This document shows positions 34,311 through 49,625 of a DNA stretch of 64,000 bases, in pieces. The stretch is from contig OZ037768.1 of the NCBI GenBank assembly GCA_964035545.1, positions 14,322,175-14,386,174 on the forward strand. Reading direction: 5' to 3'. The position numbers were made by a program, and so were the translations under genes. Below the pieces are notes generated by a model. That model ran no database searches. It was not told where the DNA came from and worked only from the letters and a program-made list of their open reading frames with translations. Source of the DNA: Bugula neritina. Its lineage: Eukaryota > Bryozoa > Gymnolaemata > Cheilostomatida > Bugulidae. Numbering within the stretch: position 1 is the stretch's first letter; every line of letters starts with the position of its first letter.

Positions 34311-36591
34311 GCTGCAATGATAATTTTTATTATATTAAACATAACCATTAGAGTGTTTCTTAAGACACCATGAACCATGGATCTGATTTTGAGGACTATG
34401 TTAAAAAGTGTAGACTAAATTTATGCAAATTATTTCAGTTTAAAACTTTAAAATATTTGTTACATTATGTGTCTTTATATTTTTTTTTGTTTTTATGCTA
34501 AGTTTTATAATTTATATGCTTCATAAGTAGAAGCAGCTTTTCACTGATTGCATATATATTATATGCTCACTCGTGGTGCGTGCGGTGCGTGTGTGCAAGT
34601 GTGTGTGTGCTTTCAGGGACTTGCTGAGTTATAGTATGCAACATGAGTTCCATAATATTGATTTGTCAGTAGTATGACTGCTGGGGCACTGAAATCATGT
34701 CAAACAAGTTAAACTACAAAATTAACCAGTTTTTTAAATATTTCGCTCTAGTGCTTGTAATAGCCCTTGAGTAGAATTCTCTCATTGTGTAATTTACTAT
34801 GTGTTCAAACTGCGGAGAAAGTTAGTTCTGTTTGAACGAAGCCACAACCAGTGAATGGACTTAGTTCAATGGAGACATGTAATAAAATAGGCTTAGAACT
34901 TGTATCATATAACTGAGGTCTTTATTGTCTAAAATCCACATATAATAGTAAATCTTGCATAATAGATATTTTATAGTATCAGCCTAAATAATTTATTTGC
35001 TGATACCCTGAACTTTTTATGCTTATATTTTACACCAAAATATGTTTGATTTACTAAGCTAGTTATTTCAGCCTGCTATGCAGTTATGTCGTAATGTATT
35101 GGGAGCCAAAAAGTTGAGAAAAGCTATAAACTAACATCAGCTCGGAAGACAGTTATATTTTTAATTTGACCAACACCTGCTACTAAAGAGACAAGTATAC
35201 CTAAATAAAATATGTTATTCAAAAGTGCATATAACTGGTTCTTGAACACACATAAGTTATATAAACATGCATCATAAATATACATTGTCCAGCTCATGCA
35301 ACTATTGATGCATTCTTATACAATGATGTCACATCAACAAGAAACTTGTTGCAAAATAATAGACATGAGTTAGTGGTGCTAGTTTGCAGCAACTGTAAGT
35401 TGCTGGTGGCCAAGATGCAAGTTTTATAGTTTTACAAACCAGCATTTTATTGCTTTAATAGGTAACATATCCTGACAGTGCTAAGACTAGAGGGTGTAGG
35501 ACTTCATCAACAATAATGATTATACCTTATGGCTTACACAAATATCAGAAGAAAACTTTGCAATTGTTTTTAAATTATGAGTTAGTCTATCTAACAAATA
35601 ATTAATGATGAGTAATTTTTACATTATGTAATTATATTTTTCGGTAAAGAAGCTGTAGATTTTTTTTGTGCATATATGAGAAGTTGCTATAAACAGTACA
35701 AATAAAAGTTCGTCTATATACAAGGTAAAATATCGTTGTAATAAGAAAACCTTATTTTCTAAAGAATTTGCAGCAGTAACTTGCAAATAAAAAAATACAT
35801 CAAAAATCTAAAAAACATCACCAATTATTTATTGCAACATTGGAGCTGATAAAAAGTCAAGTTATTAATCGTTAAAGAGATCACAAACATAATAATTGTC
35901 ATATGCTTACATGTTCCAATGTTTTATAGAAAACAAAAGAGTTATTTTAGAGGATAGTACAGTCCATAGTTTATACATTGTGGTCTAATACAGTTGAAAT
36001 ATGTGTTTACAGTGTAATATACTGCACATTTATAAAGCTTTAATCAATAGCATTTATGAAATATTTGCAAGAAAGTACAGAACAAATTGCAGTAGATTGA
36101 CACCAATATTTTAGTGATAGAATATTATTCCCAGCTCAACACGATACAGCTATAATGGCAAATCAATTTACTTTTATTGTTAGCTAAACAAAGCATGAAT
36201 GTGTTCTTAAATTAAAACAAAAATACATGTTTTGACAATAGTAGCATTGCTATGATGCATAATAGGCTGAGTTGTTTTCCTCGTTGAAATTCAGTCAAGT
36301 TTGAGAAAAGGAATGATAACTCCACAAGCCAATGTTAAACTTTGTAATCACTGATCTTGACATAAACAATTATTATTAAGAGGCTAAAAGCTGTTAGTAC
36401 ACATAATTTTGATGGAGGAGATTATTAATTATAAAACCAAAGGAACAAAATTAGTAAACCAAGTAAAGTTCTGCTTGCAAACAAGATTGCAACAATAATA
36501 TATATTTTTTAAATGTACACAAAGTCTGTATCAAGCAACATAGATTGCTAATGTTTTTTGCTATACTGATACAAATTCAATAAACAAAAAG
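34311..36591. other. Gene-free stretch downstream of Alx
   Basis: AT-rich, with a short GT-rich run near 34,575-34,610. No exon, repeat family or RNA gene recognised. May include the Alx 3' UTR at its right end (AATAAA-type words on the minus strand are frequent and not diagnostic). Confidence 0.4.
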
Positions 36592-39500
36592 TTATTTGCC
36601 ATATGGGCTGAAGATCCCACCAAGACCCATTGAAGAAACATTGTGAGCCTTTAATCTCAGTGATGCTATACTCGAGGTACGTAGGTCATTGCATACATCG
36701 CTGCCTGAAATTACAGAAATAAAAATGATTTGCAATAAAACAGCATCTGCCACATCTAGTTCAATGGTAAAGCTGATCATTCTAGACATTAAATACTGTT
36801 AACTAAGTCATGTTAGTTTTAGTAATTGCAACAAAGAGCTTCATTTACTTATTCTATTCACTTCAACTTTTAACACCACAACATGATTTTAAAAGTGAAT
36901 TAAATTGAATGAACTTCCAGTGACTGTTAAGTAATTTACAGTGCAATTGCCATCCTATCTCACATTGTATTCTAATGAAAGACTCTCCTCAATACTTGTT
37001 TCACAAAACAACATGGAGGTCAGCTAACTTTATACAAAAAGAGACAAGGCAAAATGTTCACACCTGTACTTTACCTCCTAGTGTGTTATCCGGAACACAT
37101 TGCCCGGCAGCTGGAGCTCCCATGTTAATCATTTGCTGTGTTGTTGCTAGGTTATTTAATGGAGGGATATGTTGTGAAAAGGACATGAAGTTAGGCATAG
37201 CTCCCGATGAAGGGGTCATACAGTTCTGACTGGTTAGAGGCATGTAGGACTGAGGGTTTGGGTTTGGTGCAGTCCAACCTGGGAAACCCTGTTGAAAATC
37301 AAAGCATATTATATTCGAATTTATTGTACAAACAAAGTTTATACATATGCAGTGTTAAATCAATTTGATTTGTTTATAAATATGTACGAGAAAGTTTAAC
37401 AGTGCTAGCAATAATTTAATTGAAATTAATTTCCACAAAAACCTATTTGCACATTTTAAAGTGCCAAATAATTAGCTAGCAACTAGTATCTAAACATCCT
37501 ACAAGGTAAAAGCCTACTCCAACAAGGTAAATATTTTAAAAAATGGCTAGTTACAAAAGTTAGAGTAGCACCCAAGATCACTGATTGTAGTGGAATGCAC
37601 CATCTCACTAAAGACTATAATCTATATAGTGTAACGTACCATGTGGGGCAAATCATGAGGAGAATACTCAGGACGACTCATGCTATTTATATCATATGAT
37701 GAAGGTACAGAGCCAGTGTTATTAGCTATTGGTCTGCCCATATTAGACATTGGTGTGAATCGTTCTCTTTTCCTCCATTTAGCGCGTCTATTTTGAAACC
37801 ACACCTAACAAAGCAAACATTGATTTTAACTAATTCGGAGTAGTTAGAACTTTTCAAAATTGTGTGTGCGTGTGTGTGTGTGTGGGTGTCCGTCAGTCCC
37901 GTTGCCAATAGTCTTAAAGTATGAAGTTTTAACATACAAGCACAGTTCTGAAAAAATAAGGATAAAGTCTTGCTCTAATGTATTCATACATAAAACTTGT
38001 GGGAATTGAAGCTCAGACTAGGCTTTCTTGAAGTTTATTAAAGTCAAAATGACTTGCAAAAAGGCCACCAAAATATCTACAAATACTAAACAAGATATAT
38101 TTATAGAAACTTCACAGGCCATCTATTTAATGCAGCTAACTCAATTATACCATTTGTTGTTTTGTTAACACTATTACAAAACTTTCAAAAAGTGTGCCAA
38201 ATGTATTAATTACTTTCTCATTAAATTAGTATGTTTAAGGATTTTGCCAAGATACTCATCAACACCATTTATAACTGATTAAAAGCAATATGGTTCCCAC
38301 TAGCTATACTGCGCTGCTTGACTTTGACACTGCTGACTAAAGCCCTCAGTACTAATTAGAAACATAAAGTTAGCCAGCTTCATTGTTTGAATGCCATGTT
38401 GCTGCCTACAGGCATAAAATGTCAGTTGTGGGACTGCAGCGATTTCTGAAATTTGATACTTCTTGAACGGTGTGTGAATCATAAACTACATAATTCAAAG
38501 CATAAAGAGGCAAAACAGAGCTGTGCAACTTATAACATTTAACATTATAATAATTATTTATCTAGCATATTTTCTATTATATGTACTTGTGATATCAAGC
38601 ATATCCTTCTAAATTATGAATATAATATATTTCAAATATAAATAATGTAAGGGTTTTGGCTTACATTGAAAATAATTTTTCAGTCCAGACAGTTTAAATT
38701 TAAAAAGCTATTTATGGTTTAGTAGGCTGATGGATTGCTTTAACTTTGTATAGAGTATAGATTGTACAGTCCATGTACAAGACATTAGGAATATATTGTA
38801 AAAGTTCTTCAAGTTTTGTAAGCTTTATCTGGTTATTTGAATTTGCTATTCTGTTTAAATATTATATCCATAACTGAATATCATGTCAGTTTCTATCTTG
38901 ATATCAAACATAAACATTTTGCTGTCAGAGAATGATGCTAGGCTGTCAGTCCGACATATTCAAGTAAAGATTACAAGAGATCAGTTCTTCTATTTCATAG
39001 CCTCAGAACCTATTTCTTGAGTTCATACAGCTTTACCATAGACACTTTCAAGTATAGGTCTAGACCTAAGGCACAAAAATGAACTACAGTTGATGGCTGT
39101 TGTTTATCAGCCCACCAGGAACCATATTAGGTGTACTAGTTTATTGTTAAGTATCTGCATGCAATAACATACAAGCCTCTTTGTTTTCATGAAAGATGTA
39201 CTGATAGCCAACATATTTGCTGTAAATTACAAATACTGTTTTTAGTTGCTGTATACTGTACAAGTTATACTAATACAGCTTCAAAATTTCGAGTCAATTG
39301 TAAGGTATTTATAAATTGTTGGGCAAAAATTATTATTAGAAGTTTTTAATTTTTCATCTCCAATTTTCAACATTGACTTTGCATTGCTTTTTGCTTGTAT
39401 CAGTTCAACTGATATCAGTTCAAATAAAGCACCCATAAAACTGAGAGCACTAAGTATTTCCTCACCTATCCCGCTCTGTCCTGTTCCGGTAGCTACTAGG

Positions 39501-42500
39501 TGTTTGAAACGTTTTAATTTGCCGGCAGTTTCAGTTTATATATTTTCAATGTGTAACTTGAATATATTTTGGCTTGTCTCTAATTCTATATGCTTGGAAG
39601 GTTTGTTTTGTTTTGGCTTACAAATAATTAATGTATATTTTAGGGAGATTATTGCATGAATATTTTGATTTCTTTATAAAAAGTAATGGAAATTGTACAA
39701 ACTAGAACCAATTTTGTATCAATAGATTCTTTGAAGTAGAATTTTTAGCTTAACTTTTCAACTGTGACAGAAAGTAATAAGCCTGTATCAGTAACTCCAT
39801 CAACATTCTTTTACATACATATCATATTGGCAGGAATTTTAATTTCCATATGAACTAAAAAACTTTAGGCTAAAAATCATGCATATTTTTTATAAAATAA
39901 AATAATTAGGTGAAAGTTGACTATACTAAAATATTATTGTGAAATCCAAATAAAACTGCATGTGCAAGTAATTATATAGCAAAGTTCCTCAGACTTTTAA
40001 AATTTGTTTTTAGTAGCTAGGTTAAAGTTGTTAAAAACAAAAAAATTGCTCAACAATTATTCAATGAATTTTCATGGAACAAGGTTTAATAAATTTCATT
40101 TTCTGAAGTTTGTGCTAATTATAGATACACTGTTTGCCAGGCTTGCTCTTGTTTATAAAGCTATAGTTATATAGAAACTTACAGTATAGGAGATTTGCAG
40201 TAGTAATAGTAATCTAATTGTCTTTGATTAATTTATTTAATTAGAGTTAGGTAAGTCAAGATGTTAATAATTGCTATGGTCAATATACTGAAATGTGATG
40301 ATTATACAAATTAGTGATAATGAATTTTTATCAAGTTTGATTGATAACCATAACGCAATTAGAGTTGGGGAAGCCCTTCCTAAAGAATACACACTAGGAA
40401 GCTTTTCGCTATGACTATAACTTAAGTAGCTTTTGAATCGTATCTAAAGTTGATGCACTTTGAAGCAAGTAGATGGCATTAACTGACACACAATACTACT
40501 GACTTGAATGTTTTCTATCTGATAAAAATGCTGCCGTCCTATCTCAGATTCCTCCTATTTCGATTGTATCAAGTCAAGTTTCATTTACAGGCAGTGATTT
40601 TGAGCACTTACAACAGCTGCTAGCTTTTATTTGAGTATGAGGAGCCAATACTTAGCATGAAACCATTTCAGACAGAGCTCAAGCTTTTGACTCCAATTAA
40701 ACCACAAAAGCATCAACAAGCCATCAACAGCAGCCCACGACCTACTATCAATTTACACAATTTCCTCTGAATTGCAAACCAGTCCAGATATTTTTGTTCA
40801 ATGTAATAAAAAATACAGAGCTGGGAAGGATACACTTAATTTTCTTACTATCAAGCATATATTGCAAAGATTTCTTAGCCAAATATATTAAATAAGTAGA
40901 AATGTAGGAAAAGCTTGTATTGATAAAAATATTGTTAATGGGAAGAACAGCTGATATGAAATTAATGTATTTGTAACCAGGAAATTTAATTGCATCTCAC
41001 ACTCATGGTTTAACATTGATTAGCTCTTCATTATTGCAATTGACCTTTAATTAAGCTGTTTTACAAGCAGTAATTTACACTACCTATAATACACAGGCCT
41101 CAGTGACTACCCACAAACCTTTATGTTCAAACTTTAGGTAATCTATGAAAATAGCTGCATGATGTGACCTAAGGGATGTGTGGCAAAAATACGGTATGTA
41201 TTGTGAACATTTTATTCTTCTGCACATAATCTTTGCATAAAGCTATCAACTAATATACATGTCTAACTCACTGTAATTATTAATGAATTTTTGGTCGTAT
41301 TCCCATAATAACCATTTTAATTGATATATGCAACTATCCAGTTATAACATTATTATTAAATTAATAATAATAAGGCTGTTAATCTCATAACCATCACATC
41401 TGGATAGATAGATAACTGGCTAATCTTACAGCTATAATATTATTACACTTTTACTGACTATAATTATAATCAAAATGAAAATGACACTTCTAAATAAGCT
41501 GTTATGTAAGAGATGGGAAGCCTCTACTGCCAGTAGTTCAAGTATAGATTGCAGTTTGTTAGACAAACTTTATATTAAGGTATCCTCTCAATTATTGTAA
41601 GCTACAAGTTAGCAATAGGTAGATTCATCAACAATTGCAATATTAAACACAAATTATATACATAAAATATTGACTTCTCATGAAAAATCAAATTCGTTGG
41701 AGAATAAATAAATTTATTTGCAAATTATTCCTTTAACCCAAACGCCTAACCTAAATTTTTGTACTTCGAATAACTAGGTAATATTCATGTAATATATTAT
41801 AAGTTTATATATAAACAGTACTCTACCTGCACTCTCGCCTCAGTGAGATCACACCTCATTGCTAGCTGTTCTCTGGCATAGACATCTGGATAGTGAGTCT
41901 TCTGGAATATCCTTTCCATCTCCTCTAATTGGTAACTGGTAAATGTTGTTCTATTTCTTCGTTTCTTTCTTTTGCTTGAATCTCCTGCATTGCTGTCTTC
42001 ACTACCATGACCCTCACCCCCACTTAGATTTCCTGTGGGTGTTTCAGGTGGTGTTTGCATGCTATTTGTGGTATCATTCTCAATGGCAGATTTTGCGCTG
42101 GGATAATATGGTTCAGGTGATCCTATAAAAGGAATGAAGAGGGCTTGAGTTATTAAGAATATTTATAAATTAATATACTCCTAGTACTAGTAAAATATGT
42201 ATATTGATGATATAGTATAATGATATATCAGTCATTATGAATCCAATATATAAAAAGCTTTTGTGTTTAATAATACTAAAAGTTGAACATGTTTTTTATA
42301 TATTTTATATTATAATAATAAACAGCTGTTTAAATTCTGTTATTTTGTGCTTTTTTACAGTTTGTCTCAACAGGTGGCTTTTAATGATCAAGGAAAATGT
42401 TCATGTCTCAGAAATGATGTCATGCATCTGCAGTTTGACATGATTTTCCCCTAAGGTTAAATCTGCGTGTGCTTTACTGCTGTGCATATCAACTTAAGGC

Positions 42501-45179
42501 TCACATTTTTTTAAATCTACCACAACAGTCTATAAACTTTAAGTTTGGTGACAGTAGTTTTAGCAAACTAATGGACGGCATAGTTAGATGAAAACCAATG
42601 AAGTAAAGACAGCAAGGAGTAATGCGTCGAGGAAGATAGGACTAAGGAAGGCAGCAGTGAAATACTTCAATTTAATAGACTTTGTGGTTCTATTTGATAA
42701 ATGTGTCATACTTTGGAAAGCAAGACTAGTAGTGGCGCCAACTCAACTTCACTTACAGTGTTTGAGGTTAGATTGGGGCACCGATGTTACAGTAAGAATC
42801 AACAGAGAAGTAATTGAGACGAGAGTGTGGAGTTACCTCTTGTATTGCATTTCAAACAAAGCAAGAAACCTATTCAAGGCAGTATTAATGTTCTTTTTCA
42901 TCAAACTGTTCAGCAGCATACATTTTAAAGGCAGTAATAAAAATGGAATGCGGTTTGACTACACTGGATTAATTGTATCCTCTATAATGTGAAAGAGTTT
43001 ACCAGGGGCTTCAACTCATTCATCTACCAGCAAAATAATATCGATTTATAGTCATTAAGCTGTTGAAGCAATGATTTAAATGCATTGATAAAAAATTAAA
43101 AGTAGTAGTCTACTCAAAATAAAAAACTTAAATATATTTAAAATAAAACAAATATGCATACTAAAATACAATAAAATTGCAATTGGTTATATTACTCTTT
43201 TTAGTATATGCCATAAATCTGTGTATTACCAAGACGCATAACAACATTCTCTCAAAATTGTATCAATACAGCAGGAGGCCAACTACAAGCAAATATTTTA
43301 TTTGTTTGTGTTTGGCTGGCTGCAGCAGCAAATGAATCAAAGTTATCAAACTACTGCACTATATTAAAAGGCAGGAAGTATTGTGAGATTCTATGGAGCC
43401 AACTAACATGTGTTTAGTTTTTGTTCGAATGAATCATACAGACTATCGTTGAATTAGCCAGCTGGTATTAGTCTGGTAAAAGCTTGACTAGCTTTATCAG
43501 TGACCAAGATTAGCATTTTCCACCTAAAAAGTCTATGGTTAGTTTACCTACATGCATATATGCTCTGTGCAAAGCTACCAAAACTACAAAGGAATGTATA
43601 ACCTAAAATTTGTACTCAAAACAAAGATGAATGCTAGTGTAGATTGAAGTAGGCTGGCAGCTCCTGTCATAAATCTTACATATGATTCGATAAATGATTC
43701 TTTGATGTACATTGAAGTTCAGCATTCTGCAAGGTCTCTAAGCTCAAATATTCAATTAAATATTATTCATTTTCAACTAAAATGGGTAATTACAGTTTTA
43801 TTGACGAATTCATGAAATATGTTGATATTATTTTTTCCAGCTTTTCTAAATATAGCTTACTTGATAAACACAGTACCTGCTTAAGCTTAACCAAATGAGT
43901 TACACTGGTGAGCTATTGTTTGCTGTTTACTCAAGTTGAGCAACCATAGCCTACTGCCTATAGACATAAAATCATTAATGGGATCACATGTGTCTCAAAT
44001 TACTCCATAACAGTTGTGAACCAATTGTCTAATTATAAACATAAAAATTATCCCAGAAATTATTTTAATTATTGTAAATGGCCATTTCAGGAAAATAACA
44101 AGAAATTGCTTACATTAATGGTGGTTAATTGCTCAAAGAATTATGGCTTCTAAAAAGAAAAATATAATAGCAATGTTATGTTTATATTTTAATGTACTTT
44201 TTAGTTTCATTAACCTATATATGTTTGAATAACAAGATATGATATATCTACTTGATTCATTGAAAAAACAACTAATTAATGCTTATCAAAATTTAAAAAT
44301 CAGCTATGTAGAATCACACAATTGAGTTATTTCAAGTTATCCACAATTCTACTGGTTTTAAAAAAATCAGCTAGAAATATGATGTGGGGCAAACTTGATA
44401 AATGATGCAGATGCAATCTATAATTGCATGAATAAAATATTTCAATTAATTCATAATTGTGATAATCGATTATGAGTAAATTACATATACTTTTAAGCCG
44501 TATTTATATTAGTCTTGCACCTACTGTGAAACTCTTCAAGGTTTATAACCTTTAGTGTAAGAGACAATGGCAGAAAAGAAATATTTTCTTATGCAACAAT
44601 GTGCTTAAACTTTATACAGATTTTGCAGTATTTTAAAATTCTGTAAAAATGTACTAGCATATTGATATTTACAAAATGAAAATATAATTATCAATAAATA
44701 GTTGATTATTACAAGTAGATGTTGAGAACACAGAATATTCAATATTGCTAGTATATAGTATGCTTTTATAAGTAACATTTATATTATGGAAGTTTATAAA
44801 TATAAGTATAAGTAAGAGTGATGAGATCTTTCTTTTAATGAACACTATCAATAAAAAGGTGTCTATATGAAGCCACATGGACTAATACTGCAGTTCACCT
44901 TGTAGGCTTCTATGCACTGAAACTAGTGAAATAAGCAGTAATATGTACATACAATTACATACCTGGACCTGGTTTTGCAGTATTAAGTATATCATTAATA
45001 CTATGTTGTGGTGCTTTGGTATCTATATTATGGGTATTTGGTGATTCAGTAGCTTGCATAAAGCCATGAGGTCTTCGTGATGCTGTGTGATTGTAACTTG
45101 GCGGATCTCCTTTGCTAATATATTGTAAACTCATTTCAGCTACGCTTTTACAACTATTGTTGTATTCTATACCCAGCAT
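36592..45179 (-). CDS. Alx: Alx (aristaless-like) PRD-class homeobox transcription factor, 334 aa
   Basis: Five exons: 45179-44963, 42122-41827, 37804-37640, 37288-37075, 36704-36592 (1005 nt including the stop, all in phase). The start is ATG CTG GGT. An octapeptide/eh1-like repressor motif HSINDILN lies at residues 59-66. The homeodomain occupies about 126-185: [60 protein letters not shown], with Gln at position 50. The intron after codon 171 falls between homeodomain positions 46 and 47, a classic PRD-class site. The C-terminus has an OAR motif [14 protein letters not shown] (about 305-318). The [17 protein letters not shown] and KWRKRERF signatures point to Alx rather than Arx, Rax or Pax3/7. 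Expected to be a nuclear DNA-binding factor in mesenchyme/skeletal or craniofacial-type development. Length is close to vertebrate ALX1. Confidence 0.93.
37805..41826. other. Large intron 2 of Alx
   Basis: About 4 kb between the two halves of the homeodomain. A 91-codon plus-strand frame (39384-39659) has no recognisable domain. A GT run is at about 37,862-37,884. Regulatory elements are plausible but none can be pointed to. Confidence 0.5.
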
Positions 45180-46625
45180 TACACACACTCTCCCTTACAG
45201 TCTGATGTCAGGAAGGATAGGTTCAGGGTTTATCTACTGCCTAGGCTCTGCTAATGTCAGGAAATCTGGTAGAGCGGTGGGTGAGCTAGGTTATAAATTA
45301 GAAGCTGTAATGTTCAACAAGTTTTCCACTCTGAGTCTACTCCCTGTTAGTATATATGCCTGATGCCAAATGAATTCATTGTACCTCAACGCTAGATAGC
45401 GCCTAGTATATCAGTGTACATCAGCCTATCATGTGGTTACCATAGCAACTGGGCAGCACTGTAGTAACTGCAGACATGTGCTGCCTTTGTTTGAGTTAGA
45501 AAACCTCCTACTGTGTTGTGGCTACTCATATTGTATTCACTGCACAACAGGCTATCCTAAACACAAAAATAACAACAAATAACATTTAATACTTAGGCAT
45601 GAGAGTTTTAGCAAATTTCCATCTACTCCGTAATTTTGGTTTACTAGCAGCGTTTGAGTACCCAAATATTTCTACAAGCTAATATAATTCACAAACCAGC
45701 CTATTGATGCATATAACAAAAAATGCAATATTATACTTATTATACTATATTTACTGTAATATTACTTTGTTAGTCATTCAAATGATCAGCCATGTATTTA
45801 ATGTGTTGGTGCATAGCATTATTGTAAATAGAAATATTAGTTGATGCAAGTAGTTTGTATAAACCGAGTTTTACTCATCAAATTGTATTATTTAACTACA
45901 ATATGTTTTTATCTCAATTGCCAACATAGATCGGCTTCAACAGTGCAAACTTGAAAGTTGCACTTGGGTTAATGATCAGCTATTTTATTTTATGTACTTT
46001 ATAATATTTTCTCTAGCTTAGATGGCCATGTGAAAATGACACAAAGCCATCAGAACTTTTAGCAAATATTATGTATATAATATTACATCGAATTTTACAA
46101 ACCATCTAAAGATATGCTATATAATATTTGTTGCATGTTCACTTATAGCTATAGACTTAACAATGTAGCTATTATTGCAGTATATAAAATTCATTTCCTT
46201 ACTAGCCAAGTGAAGAATATATTTAAATAAACTTTTGTGCGTTTATCAATATAGTATGTAGTGCAAAATTTATTAGGTTTGTTTCAATAATATAACTCAT
46301 TGCATTTATTTATCTAAGATATATAACAGGTACTATCTTAGCTAAGTTAAGTGCTTATTAAGGGCATATTAAAACTCTAAGTTTCTTTCCATATCGCGAT
46401 ATTATCATATTTTTGCCTTAATAGGATAATATTAAAAAAATGCACCTTTTGACATTGAGCTTTTTAATTTAGTTGAACTTTATTAATAGATTTGGAATTG
46501 TTGGAATTACAAATATTGTACACTTTGAAATCCACATTACTGAATTGTTCACCACCAACTCTATTAAAATATGAATTTGTATCACATACAACAAGATGAT
46601 TAAATTAAATTTATGACAATAAGCA

Positions 46626-46671
<46 letters not shown>
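46626..46671. repeat. (TA)n microsatellite
   Basis: About 46 bp of pure TA in gene-free DNA. Confidence 0.95.
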
Positions 46672-46676
<5 letters not shown>

Positions 46677-48035
46677 ATTAATAATTAAACTAACAATGGA
46701 GTACGCTAAAATACTTCTTGTTAAGAAACCATTTACATTATACTAGCATAATATCATTTTCATAAAGTTGTAAATTATTTTATATGTTTGAGTGCAGATT
46801 TTACACCAACGATGGGTATTAATGGCTAAATTAATGGCTGTCATTTCTTTTTCTTGCTAAAATATTTGTTGAGATATTTGGATAACCTGATAATATTTTT
46901 CCATATCTGCATTAATATCCTGAAAATATCAAAGATGAAATGTTAAAATATAGCAGAATACTTAACCTTTTTCTAAGATATTTCTAGCTTTTATTTGTAT
47001 TAGATTAGCTCAGATGCTAATATGCAAAAATTGATAACACATTTTTCACAACACTTAGGAGAGATGCTAACTGAGTGGAAAAACTAGCTAACATCTGCAA
47101 TAAATTACGACTATAGCTTTATTTTATAAAACAATATGCTAGTACATACCTAATCAATTATAATACGAGCCTATATGGAAACATCAAATAGGCAATGCTT
47201 CTTTGAAATGCTCTATACAAAAAATCATGATTCAGGGCTTTCCGTTGTGGTGGCGTCAGTAGAGTAGGAATGAGCTCCGAACCAGCAACAGTATCATAGC
47301 CTTCTTAGTCTGTGTTTCAACTAACTGTACAAGCAACAAATTCAAACTCTTGATTTTAATCGCATTGTGTTTTTAAAAGCGGAACTCATATGTAAAGACA
47401 TTTGTAGGGCTAAACTGCAAATATGCTGGCGATATTTGCAAATTTCATCATATTTAAATGTACCCAATTTTAGCCAAAAAGTGTAGTTATAAATCATACT
47501 TTTGCTAAATCCACTGATGTCATGTATGTATATCACTGGCAAATTACTTACTAGCAGCCAAAGCAAGTTTATATATTTCTATTAATAATTAGCTTGAAGG
47601 ATTCTCAAATTATTATTTATAAGGCTAGGCTAAAAGGAAAATATATATAAAAAATTATATTTCTTTGTAAAAATTTAAATTTTGACTATTTTTAAACTGC
47701 TACATGGGTCAAAGCATATAAACAGTAAGTATATTATCTCTAAGGGTTTAAAGAATCTGGTTTGCACACAGCATTTTTCCATATATGTCATAGAAGGAAA
47801 TAAGTGTGAAAATATTATATTCCTGTAATGAATTAGCTGACAATTTGCTTTTGCAATGGCACTAAGCTGTTAGAATGATGACATGACATGACTGCTACTG
47901 TTGCAGAAAAGCCCAGAGATTGACCTTGTACAGAACACAATTACAAAATTTAATTTAATAAATGTGATCTCAGCTGGAGATTTTACAATTATAATTGACA
48001 GAAAAGTGAAATGAAGAAACACCATCAATAACCTA

Positions 48036-48223
<188 letters not shown>

Positions 48224-49550
48224 TCTCCATATACACATAACTAAGCTAGAAAACCGTGATCTAAACCCCCTTATGGAGGGAGCACTGTATGTATCTAACA
48301 TAAACATGAAAACCTTGAAACCACATTAAAAGGAATAAACCTATAAATCTTCCACTAGTGTGTAGCAGAAAAATTAACAATTTACATTTATAGTTACACA
48401 GAAATTCGATTTACCAGTGGGTTATAATTGTACATAATTGCAAGTAATATCTGAATTTATAATAATACTTGGAATAGATTGAGTCATGTGTGTGATATAT
48501 AAAACATTTTTCATTAGTTGTTGCAATTTTTATTCACTTTTGCTCTTTTAATGAAACAGTTAGCTGACTAGAAACCTTATCAATTCTATTTTTCCCAACA
48601 ACTACTCAATGGATTGATATAATCAATAATTGCATAAATTATGGACAGGCATTGTGTTGACAGCTTCTCCTTGACATTGGGAACTATAATGCAATCATGA
48701 TTTTTCAATTCATAGAATTGATTAATAGAAGCATTAAAAACACATGCTAGCATAAAGTTTCAGTATTAAAAATGAAAAGTTTTGGTTTTCTAGTTTGAGG
48801 AGCTAATTTTGAGTTTGTCATTCAAACAATCTATTTGCTGCATCTCTAAATTTTTTTCAGTCTACCTGCCATGGTACTATAATAAGTATCATAAAAATAA
48901 AATACTGCAAAACCAAAAATAATTTGAGCAAAACTGGTGACTTCAAAATAAAGAGGTATTAAAAAATGTAGCAATGGAAGTGATGATGTGCTTATTTGCT
49001 TATAAACTGAATTTCAATATTGTAAGTTTTACTGCATATACACATTTTGTATTGAGATACATGTACTGTACAATATAAATTCTTTGTGTATGTACATGTA
49101 ATAAATAATATTATTACTTAATTCATAAAATTTTAATCCCACAATGCAATGGTTCTTTCATTAGTTTAAATTATTTCAATTGATTTTTTAAATTATTTTT
49201 AAGCAAGATGTAATATAAAATGATTTCAACTAAGCATTTGAAATAAAAGTATCGACTATAATTACAACTTGCATACAAATTCTAAGATACTAAACTTGAT
49301 ATATATTGTAGAAAGATAGTGGGCATGGAAAAAAATGCAGCATTGCATTTTCTGTAATATATTAATCAAATTAAGGATAATTTTTGTAACATGACATGAA
49401 ACTCATACTTGTGTATTATTATAAGACTAATAAAATGTGCTGATCAATCAAATTGTGCAATCTCATTAATTTGATATAATATGCAGGCAAAGCATGAAAC
49501 ATACAATTTTTTTTAAAAATATATGACTTTTATTTCTAGTTTTGAATTGG

Positions 49551-49625
49551 CAATATCATACCTGTAGTTGGTTTGCAACATCATACCTGTAGTTGGTTGG
49601 CAATATCATACTTGTAGTTGGCTCG
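49551..49625. repeat. 25-bp tandem repeat, three copies
   Basis: CAATATCATACCTGTAGTTG plus five bases, repeated at 49551, 49576 and 49601 with a few substitutions. Confidence 0.9.

Noticed and set aside
42588-42992. 134-codon plus-strand frame upstream of the Alx homeobox exon
   Set aside because: It lies in Alx intron 1, shows no recognisable motif and no clear start context; chance length is possible.
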